This document shows positions 56,351-64,000 of a DNA stretch of 64,000 bases, piece by piece (within the stretch, counting starts at the first letter, position 1; each line of letters starts with the position of its first letter). The notes beneath the pieces were generated by a model. That model was not told the origin of the DNA. It searched no databases and saw only the letters and a program-made list of their open reading frames with translations. The position numbers were made by a program, and so were the translations under genes. The stretch spans positions 92,413,389 to 92,477,388 of the forward strand of contig CM069435.1 in NCBI GenBank assembly GCA_035610365.1, read 5' to 3'. The stretch is from Aquatica leii. Its lineage: Eukaryota; Arthropoda; Insecta; Coleoptera; Lampyridae.

Positions 56351-56720
56351 ATATCCTAGTTATCTGGTACCACAGATTTTGACACTCCCACGTGGTCAAC
56401 AAACTGGCCTTTTTCTAATCCTTATTCCTTCGAGTATTCTCGATGCTTATTGCACCGTTCCTGTAAATACCTTCTGTGTTATATCTAAATATCCTCCCCT
56501 ACATCTCTTTTTGCAGGAAATTTACTGCACCAAAGTTCTACGCAAGGATAGCTCGTGGAACTTCTTTGCCCAGCACGTTTCGATCAACGACTTTAGCGTG
56601 TAAGTCTGGCTGTTCCATTTCGTTAAACTAGTGTCGGGAATTATTAAAATTTAGTGTTGTTAAATTTTTTTTTATTATTTGTGTTTAAATTTATGCTGGT
56701 GACGCGTTTGCAAGCAGTTA
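56351..56720. other. Unassigned spacer
   Basis: A 74-codon open frame (56379-56603) has no similarity I recognise. The stretch lies between an R1-like fragment and a gypsy gag relic and probably belongs to one of them. Confidence 0.35.
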
Positions 56721-57720
56721 AAATGGATTCAAAAGTATTTGAAATTCTCGAATCAAGCATTCCCAGAAAATGGAAAAAAATTCTAGAAGTTTAAAAGTAA
56801 AATACGAACGAGCATAGAAAATCAAATCAAAATTGTTCAAGAGGAAACTCAAGCAGACATGTTAAATCTAAGAGAAGAAATATACATAGTTCTAGAAAAC
56901 GGAAAGCAATCTATGAATGAGAAAATAGAAGCATTAGAAGACAAATTAGAAGACAGAATAAAACTGCTTGAAGAAAGAGTAAATCAAATGAAGGAAGCGT
57001 TACAAGTGAAGATTTAATAATGGATCATAGGGAGAAAACCACGAACAAGTTTTAAGTTGTACCTCCACATTTTGATGGTAAAGTTCCCATGGTCAACCTA
57101 GTACAAGCAGTTTGAAGCTGCAGCTACAGCCAATAGTTGCAGCAACAAGCAGAAAGCGACGTTTTTAATAGTGTCCTTACGTGCAGAAACGCTTGGAATT
57201 TTACAGACTGTTCCTGACCATCTGTAAGAAAATTACGAACTCTTAATTTCACGATTAAAAATAAGATATGGAAATGCTCATCTTCAACAGGTGTACCAAG
57301 CGCAAATTAAAAGTCGGGTTCAGAAAGCTGCCAAAAGTGTTCAAGAGTTTGTGGCTGACATCGCCATATTAACACGGCTTGCGTATCCTACAGCGCCAGA
57401 TACCTTCTGGGAGCAGTTGGCTATTCAAACTTTTGTAGGCGGCCTCCAAGACAATGAAACGCAACAGACAGAAGTTTGGGAGGCTAGATGAACTATGAAA
57501 ACAGCAACCGGGCGGCGGTCGAAAAAGTTAAAACTAGGTGGTGGCAGACATTTCGTTTTCTATCTGGTCACCAAGAAACTCTCACGTACCAAGCCGTCAT
57601 AGAAAAATGTGTGGCGAGCATTATGGAATCTAAAGAGAGAAATAGAGTTCCACATTAAAAAATTGGGAGTACCCAAGCTTGGTTGTGGCTTAGATGAACT
57701 GAATCGGAGGACAGTTTGAA
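56720..57720 (+). pseudogene. Gypsy-type Gag relic
   Basis: The + strand encodes, with frameshifts, an N-terminal coiled coil (EALEDKLEDRIKLLEERVNQ near 56930-56990). The central gag domain follows: PPHFDGKVPMVNL near 57065, then MYQAQIKSRVQKAAKSVQEF and LAIQTFVGGLQDNETQQTE in the open frame 57291-57491. This pattern is that of Ty3/gypsy gag of insects. No zinc knuckle, protease or RT follows. It is a different lineage from the gag at 31014. Confidence 0.72.
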
Positions 57721-57722
57721 AC

Positions 57723-58127
57723 ATGTTGGAGGTCGTCTTCCGAGGAACAGGCGTTCAAGTGTTGGTCTGTAATTACCAACCAAGGAGAATATCGGGTCAG
57801 GAAAAGTCTATTGACTGTTACTTTTATGTTCAAGGAAGTTGCCAAAATGGAGAAAGCTGCCACTATCGCCACGATCCTTTCAACCGGTGTCGCATCCAGT
57901 TTCCTGTTCTAGGACAGAACAGTCCTAAGAAGGGGACAGTGAAACGTTTGAAAAATTATTCTCAAGTTCGAGAGCGTTTTTATCCATTTCCAGAACGTTC
58001 ACCGAAAGATATAGAAAATTCTCGAAAAACAGCGGAAATGTATAAAAGCGGTACAAACAAATCATTAGGCAGTTATTTCAGTAATTTGAAGTCGGCAGTG
58101 TTAAGAAAGTTATTCAAGATTAAATAA
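57723..58127 (+). CDS. Open frame with a CCCH zinc finger next to the gypsy LTR
   Basis: A 134-codon open frame carries one well-formed C-x7-C-x5-C-x3-H zinc finger (57816-57872: Cys, YFYVQGS, Cys, QNGES, Cys, HYR, His), a class that binds RNA. The upstream part is probably the tail of the gag relic. The last 60 or so codons (from about 57945) lie inside an LTR-like repeat, so they are not likely real protein. The CCCH segment resembles cellular ZC3H-type proteins more than a retroviral CCHC knuckle. It may be a captured host exon, a decayed host gene or a chance match. No intron signals or start context convinced me. Confidence 0.35.
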   Translation: MLEVVFRGTGVQVLVCNYQPRRISGQEKSIDCYFYVQGSCQNGESCHYRHDPFNRCRIQFPVLGQNSPKKGTVKRLKNYSQVRERFYPFPERSPKDIENSRKTAEMYKSGTNKSLGSYFSNLKSAVLRKLFKIK

Positions 58128-58372
58128 ATAAGTGATTAACGCGTGTCGAGATAAATACAACGAATTAAAAACGTTCGTGACTTTAATGTAAACAAGTGTC
58201 AGTGTTTAGATAAATAGAAGTTATCCGCGTACATTATCTTTAGAGCGATAGTACTATATAAATTAGTGTAAGTGTTGCTTAAATATCCTTAGATTTAATT
58301 AGTTTTGGTAAGTTATAAACGTGTAAATATTTTTAGTATAAATAAATTAGTTCTAATAATTGTTACACTATT
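57945..58372 (+). mobile_element. Gypsy-type LTR, copy 2 (diverged)
   Basis: It aligns with the copy at 58980-59452 and with the reverse complement of 9180-9605: shared CCGAAAGATAT, GTGTTAAGAAAGTTATTCAAG, AAATAAATAAGT, CGCGTAC and an end of AATAATTGTTACAC. Divergence from the copy 600 bp downstream is roughly a quarter of positions by eye, so the pair is old. Confidence 0.68.
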
Positions 58373-58375
58373 CTT

Positions 58376-58975
58376 TTAGTAACGAACTTGTACTAGTTTG
58401 GGTAGTTTGGTGGGTCCACATCCTTTTCCTCCTCCCGCCAATGGACATCGATGTAAGTTGCGACCTAAACTTGGACCTGAATCGCGACGTAAACGGCGAC
58501 CGCGCTCATCAATATATCTTTGGTATGTTCGCATCCTAACTCTGCTTTGAATTCGGTTGGTGTTAAGTCTTTCAAATGAAAGTATTTTACAACTGCTTTG
58601 AATGCCGTTTGTTCTACAGAACGGTAAAGAAGGTTTGTCCAAATTCTTACCATCTCTCTGATAGGCCACGTAGGGGTTCATCCATGCTACTCCAATGCTT
58701 GGTTCTTTAATCCATTCTTTTTTTGAGATCATTAATGGTAACTTTAGTGTGACTTCAAACTTCCGGTAAGCAATATTGTCAAAAAGATTCTAACAACTAG
58801 TGATTAGTTAAGATGAAGATAAAACAGTTGTTTAGTAGTGTCTAACTCACATCAAATTTGCTTAATTTTTTCGGGTAGAGTAACACGATGAGAATATTTT
58901 TGCAAACAATGTCTGTACGTAAAATGTTATTCTGAGAAGTAAAGAAATGGTTTAGTCACGGCAACGACTAAAAAA
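58376..58975. other. Segment between two LTR copies
   Basis: This 600-bp segment is flanked by two same-orientation LTR copies. A 118-codon open frame on the minus strand (58732-58376) is Arg/Gly-rich and has no similarity I recognise. If the flanking repeats are the two LTRs of one element, this would be the internal region of a very small non-autonomous element, but no primer binding site is seen after the first LTR. Confidence 0.35.
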
Positions 58976-58979
58976 AACT

Positions 58980-59452
58980 ATTGAAACGTTCGAGAAGTTA
59001 TCCACAAATTCGAGATCCTTCTCGAGGTTGTTATCCATCTTTTAGAACGTATATCGAAAGATATGGAACACTCGAGAATGATTTTCAAAATGTGTATATA
59101 TACCGACGAAACAAATCGTAGGTCAGTTATTGCAGTAATGCGAATACAGCAGTGTTAAGAAGATTATTCAAGTTGAAATAAATAAGTCGTTAGCGCGTGT
59201 GAGATAAACCTACAATGAATAATCGCGTACGTGATTTTAGTGTAAACAATTGTGTGAAGCTATCTGCGGACTTTATCTTATCTTCTTGTAAGTGATATAA
59301 ATTATAGTGTAAGTGTTTTTATTAAATATTAATAGATATAATTAGTTCCGTTAATTTAGAAGTGTACATATTTCTAGTATAAGTAAAACATAGTTTTAGT
59401 CGTTTAAATAAATTAGCTTTAATAATAAAACATGTTACACTATAGAGTAGAA
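58980..59452 (+). mobile_element. Gypsy-type LTR, copy 3
   Basis: It is the closest match to the reverse-oriented copy at 9180-9605: CGAAAGATATGGAACACTC, a TATATATACCGA box, GTGTTAAGAAGATTATTCAA, GACTTTATCTTATCTTC, AATATTAATAGAT and the end AATAATAAAACATGTTACA. The TATA box followed by GTTAAG about 75 bases on is a likely retroviral-type promoter within the LTR. Confidence 0.72.
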
Positions 59453-62225
59453 ATTATGGAGGTTTCAGAAAAAATAATCTTTCTGAAAGCTGTTTTTCTT
59501 TAGTATAGACTTGCGTGGAAAATTCCGCTGTTACATAGAGGAATTTTAATTTTACTGTTAAATAAATAAATTTTATGTGTCACAAGTTGTATATAAACAA
59601 GCGTAACATAAATGTAAAATTGATTTTTATGAAAATATTCTTCGATATGATAGTAGATAATGATTCCTTAAAGTATGTAACACAAATTGCTCATAAGCCA
59701 CTTGTGTTGCCTATAAACAGGCGCTTTGTTGTTAATGTATAAGCATTGTTTATAAGTTTATTAAATGAATCAAAAACGTTTTTATTTTTTTAACTTCTTC
59801 TGTATGTAGTTACACTATTTTTAAAAGTTTTAATTTGGTTAACTGGTAACTAATTTTCGTAGATTTTGCGTTACCTCACAATGTCGTCATCAGCGGCGAT
59901 CTGTAACAGAGGGTGCTGGCTTACAAAAATTGTAGAATTGATAATTGCAAATCACAAATCAAATTCACACACACACGCGCTCGTATACACCAGCTTAGAG
60001 GGTGTACTTACATGTTAACCAAAGCAGGGAAAATCTTTGCTTTGAAGATTGCGTAGTCTCATTATCATGTCTATAACATTCAAAAGGCTGTCCAAAACAC
60101 ACTCTATTAATAGCAATTACCCTAAGGCGGCGTTTAAATACCCCATTACGGGTTACCCTATGTAACATGCAAGTGACATTTATATATGATGATATGTGGG
60201 TACCTAAACTTTATATATACATGCGAATCAAACTGAAGAATTTGATGGCGTTTTGGGCGCATTGTGCGTCTTTAAATTAATGCCGTTTAACGCTAGTTCC
60301 GATCTATTATTTTTGCTCGTATACCACATAGTGTTATAATTTATACTGCCAAATACAATAATCGCGGTTTTCTTTGATCATACATTAATAATCCGTTTCC
60401 TCTAACGCTTGGCAAAATTTTCACTACATGTTGTATAGCACGTGTTGTTAATAACCTAAGTTCGCTTTTTTAAATAACCTAATTACGTCAAAGTTAGGTT
60501 CTCAACACCTACTTTTATTTGTCGTTGCTTTTTTTAAATTTAGTAACACTTTATATGTATATTGTCTTTATTTTTGTTTTTTGTTTTACGTGAGCCAGGT
60601 TTACTTCATTCTTTTCTAATAAAGAAAACCGCGTCTAAGTAGGCTATATTTTACGTCACGTACTTGTTTTGTTTTTCAGTGACGTTAGAACGAATCGCAG
60701 CTTTAGATTTTTCTTTCGTCGAAACAATTACGTCAACTAAAAAAAAACGCTCCAATTTTGAATTTCCATTTTTCTGCGAGGTCTTAATTTAAGAATATGA
60801 AATCTTAATAAAATTTCTTGTTGATGAAGGGAGGAAATCTTATATTCCGAGTGTACCTTCCTAACAAAAGCCGAAGGCGCAGGCGAGTGAAAAATGCTTT
60901 AAAAATTTAATTATCTTGACATCAACTGCGGAAAATCATAAAAGTGGAAATGCGCCTTTCAGATCCAATTAACTTAAAAATACGCCCGGAAAACTGACAG
61001 ATTTACTGCGTTTATATAACGTTTCTCGTAGGTTTAAAAAAACAAATTAATCGACTACGGTGATAATAATAGCAATAGTTAAATAATGCCCTATCATAAA
61101 AAACGGTTAGGTTTTATTGCTCCGGGTAAGAAAAGGCAAAAATAGATTTAGTGGTAAAATATGTGCATATTTATTTGTATTTCGCACAATAAAGGTGAGA
61201 AAGGTCAGTGAATTTAATGCGTGTATATAAGCGTTTTTTTGGCCTTTTTAGGGTAAATCGTAGGCCCGATTGATGGAAATTATGTTCATAAATCATTTTG
61301 GGACACGCCCACGACGAAATTTTGTGAGAATTGCAACAATATAAAAATCTAACCCTATTGATCATGTTTTTTGGGCGAAAAACGATGAAATTGCAATAAT
61401 TTCTGTCGACCGATCTTAGTTGGCATTTTTTTTCACTTACTAGTTGAAAATACGTCACCTGCGTCGCTATTTGACTTAAACAACATAAAATCACTCTAAA
61501 ACGATGTTTTAAGAAAATGTCAGACTTAAGAAACAAGGATATTAGCGTTTAAGAAAAATTGTCTTTAGATTAGATTATTTATTTATACTTATTCTTATCA
61601 AACTTTAAAAAAAAAGTTTATGACACCTGCTGTGTTTAAAATACTTTTAAAACAATTGCATTCAAACCCCACCTACTTTTTTATTTTTTTTAGGTTGTAA
61701 CTTCACAGCAAGAACGTTTACCCCTCCTATCTCCTATATACTGATTAGCTAACTAATGAGTTTAAAGTGAACGCAAAATCGGCCATTTGCCGAGTAGGTA
61801 AAATGTTGTTATGTGATTGGTTAACGACGTCACTACGACATATAGTAATGACTGCCATCTTGGGTATTTCACAAGCTACTATTAAAGAAAACTATATATT
61901 TTTGTTAATAAATGTTTGTGTGATACTGACAAAGTGGTAGTCTCACTATATGTTGCTCACATCAAATTGACCAATATAACATTTGCCGATTTTGGCTTAA
62001 CTTTTTTATATACAGCTGATATTCGAGTTAACGATCCAGTATAGTGGAACTCGTCTCACGTAAAATTGGGAACGTTAACCATTTTTCGCGCAGCTAATGT
62101 GGTACCAAAATTTTTGTTAGCGATGTAACATACTTATATGTAATGACTTTATGCGGTACCTTTGGACGTAGAAGGTCGTATTTTACATTTACGGCAACGT
62201 AAAAGTTAAATAAGACTGTAAAAGT
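59453..62225. other. Intergenic stretch with nothing recognised
   Basis: I see no conserved gene, transposon protein or RNA in this 2.8 kb. The only sizeable frame, 121 codons on the minus strand at 61536-61171, is Cys/Phe/Lys-rich without known similarity. A short CA microsatellite is at about 59969. The region has scattered GC-richer patches (60890-61010, 61730-61860) but no clear promoter signature. Confidence 0.4.
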
Positions 62226-62229
62226 TTGT

Positions 62230-64000
62230 GAAGTTAATGAGCGAAGGAACGGGAATTAGTAGTGGTAGTAAGAAGGCAGAAGAAGAGAGAAAGGGGTGGA
62301 TAACGGAGGAAAGCTGTAAGAAAAACAAAGAATAAATAATTTAAGTGAAAGGTGTAAAACTGTGGTGGAAAAGTATAAAACTGTGACGAACAAGTGAGAT
62401 TAAAAGAAATAAACAGTATAACCGAGAAGGTCAGCGATAAAAAATAACTTCCTACATTCATAGAAATAATTGCATGTAAGTCGAAATTAAAGCGAAATCA
62501 CTACAAGTGGAACGTTTTAAACACGAAAAGTAAGAAAAGGAGGTACGGACAAATAAAAAAGTAAAAAGGAATAAATAAAAGAAAAGAGAGAAAAAGGACA
62601 GACAACAAATATTTAGAAAAAGAAAGAAAACAATAAGATCACCGTACATTAAAAAGATAACGAAGGAAATCGGAAAAAAACAGCCTAATAACAGAAAGAG
62701 GCAAAAGAAAAGAACAGAAAAAATGGAGGATTTATAGGAATTAATGAGAGAATGATAAAACAGATGAAAGCAAACATGCAAAAAATAAGGCAAGAAATCA
62801 AAGAAATAAGAGAAAAAGAAAAGAAGTGGTAGAAAGAAAAAGAGGAACTGGTGGAGAGAATAAAAAAACTGGAGAAAAAAAGCGGAAAATAAGGAGAGAT
62901 GGAAAAAGTAGAATAATATTGTAATAAAGGGGTGGAGAAGTGAAGAACCACAAAAGAATTAAGCATTGATGCTGGAAAAAAAATTAATTGTGAAAGTAGA
63001 AGTGAAAAAGGTGACGGCGATAAATAGAGAAAAGGTAAATGAGACGATAGTGGCGGAAATAGAAGGATAGGAGGAAAAGCAGAAGGTGATGGCGGAGAAG
63101 AAGAAATGAAGAAACACAAGAATTTTTATAAACTACAATTTGACATGGGAAGAAACAAAAGAAAAAAGTGAAATGAGCAGAGAAATAGGAGAGAAAATGG
63201 GTAAACAAAAGGCAAAAAACTAAAGGGTAAAGGGGGGTGAAAAAGGAAAGAAGGTTGACGAAATGGCAAAGAAAAGGAATAATGAGTAATGGAAAGAGAA
63301 AAGACCAAGAAAGAGTATTAGAAGAAAGTACGGAAGAGACACAGGTGGAGATGAGTGAGCTGAGAGCATTGTTTTGGAACGTAGCGGAAATAAAAAACAT
63401 GGAACAGGATTTTTAAGAATACATCCGGAAACATGCTGTAGTGAGATTACAAGAGACATGGATGGAAAAAAAGAATGGGAGTGGTGGGAAAAAAAGTTGC
63501 CGGAGATTTTTGAGTGAGGGGTGCAACATGCAGAAAGAGAGAAGAGTAAAAAAAGAACAAAAAAGGCGTATAATAACGGGAATAGAAAGAAAATGGTTAA
63601 GTCAAGAAGAGAAAGAGAAAATGCAACAGAGAAGAGGAGTTGTAAAAAGGAACATACAGTGGGGAAAAACAAAAATTAAGATAGTGACGGTTTATAGCAG
63701 CACAATAAAAGAGACAAGAAAGAACATAGAGGAGATGATGGAAGAGAGGGAGGAGGAATTGATAATATTAGGAGGAGATTTTAACGCAAGAATAAAGAAA
63801 GAGGGGGGAATACAAGAAAGGAAAGAGACGGGAAAGAAACAAACAGGACAAAATGATAAATAAAGAGGGAGAAGAACTGCTGGAAACGAAAGGGGATGGG
63901 AAATAATAAATCGATGCAAAGAAAAAAAATAAACGGAAGAGTATACGTACATAGGAGGAAGGGGAAATTTAATAATAGATTTTCTAATGACAAATGAAGA
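62230..64000 (+). mobile_element. Second purine-rich LINE, cut by the window end
   Basis: The + strand resembles 47815-49300. A coiled-coil ORF1 relic lies near 62700-62890 (MKANMQKIRQEIKEIREKEK). ORF2 has an endonuclease start (LFWNVAEIKNMEQDF near 63370) with QETWMEKK near 63450. The open frame at 63441-63863 contains IITGIERKW, KIKIVTVYSS and LIILGGDFNARIKKEGG. After a stop, GGRGNLIIDFLMTNE continues near 63955. It is more decayed than the copy at 47.7 kb, and RT lies beyond the window. The same extreme purine bias is present on the coding strand. Confidence 0.75.

Noticed and set aside
61171-61536. 121-codon minus-strand frame as a gene
   Set aside because: No similarity, no splice or start context, and the region is otherwise non-coding.
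62234-63993. Many long minus-strand open frames rich in Phe, Ser, Leu and Pro (also 47882-51632)
   Set aside because: They are the pyrimidine-strand shadows of the purine-rich LINEs; stop codons are rare there because of composition. No domain matches.

Overview
The window is eukaryotic. It is about two-thirds A+T, its genes are split by short GT-AG introns (many of 45-70 bp), and it is crowded with arthropod-type transposons. The three host genes that I can reconstruct, and the mix of R1, Jockey, I, Penelope, gypsy and hAT elements, point to an insect. A beetle is my best guess, but nothing in the sequence proves the order.

Host genes, all on the + strand: (1) 228-13206, an 11-exon PATL1/Pat1 (HPat) gene for the P-body mRNA decapping scaffold. 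Its ninth intron (3130-12645) is 9.5 kb long and packed with transposon relics. (2) 20907-27026, an 8-exon ANKRD50-like gene with an N-terminal P-loop NTPase, 16 clear ankyrin repeats and a conserved C-terminal tail. (3) 45987-47470, a 6-exon gene for a protein with a LIM zinc finger at each end and a Cys/Pro-rich middle. I do not recognise that architecture as a named protein. These three genes have unrelated cellular roles and share only the locus.

Layout: 1-13.8 kb PATL1, with R1-like LINE, gypsy LTR/integrase and ZBED5-like hAT relics in the large intron; 13.9-20.9 kb intergenic, holding an antisense I-type LINE and an intact hAT MITE with perfect 8-bp target duplications; 20.9-27.7 kb ANKRD50; 27.8-36.5 kb mobile-element graveyard (dispersed repeat, ZMYM1-like hAT, non-autonomous gypsy with an open gag, a RAG1/Transib-like transposase relic, a second R1-like LINE); 36.5-45.3 kb an 8.8-kb satellite array with 209-bp and 247-bp monomer phases; 45.3-47.6 kb a palindromic repeat and the LIM gene; 47.7-52.0 kb a nearly full-length purine-rich LINE; 52.0-53.1 kb a Penelope-like element with an inverted 5' fragment and a decayed hammerhead motif; 53.1-56.4 kb Jockey and R1 fragments in both orientations; 56.7-59.5 kb a gypsy gag relic, a CCCH zinc finger and two diverged LTR copies; 59.5-62.2 kb nothing recognised; 62.2-64.0 kb the 5' part of a second purine-rich LINE, cut by the window edge.

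The host exon structures are well supported, because splice phases agree at every junction and the joined proteins match the families end to end. Transposon boundaries are approximate unless target duplications are stated. All family assignments are from memory of the protein families, not from a database search.
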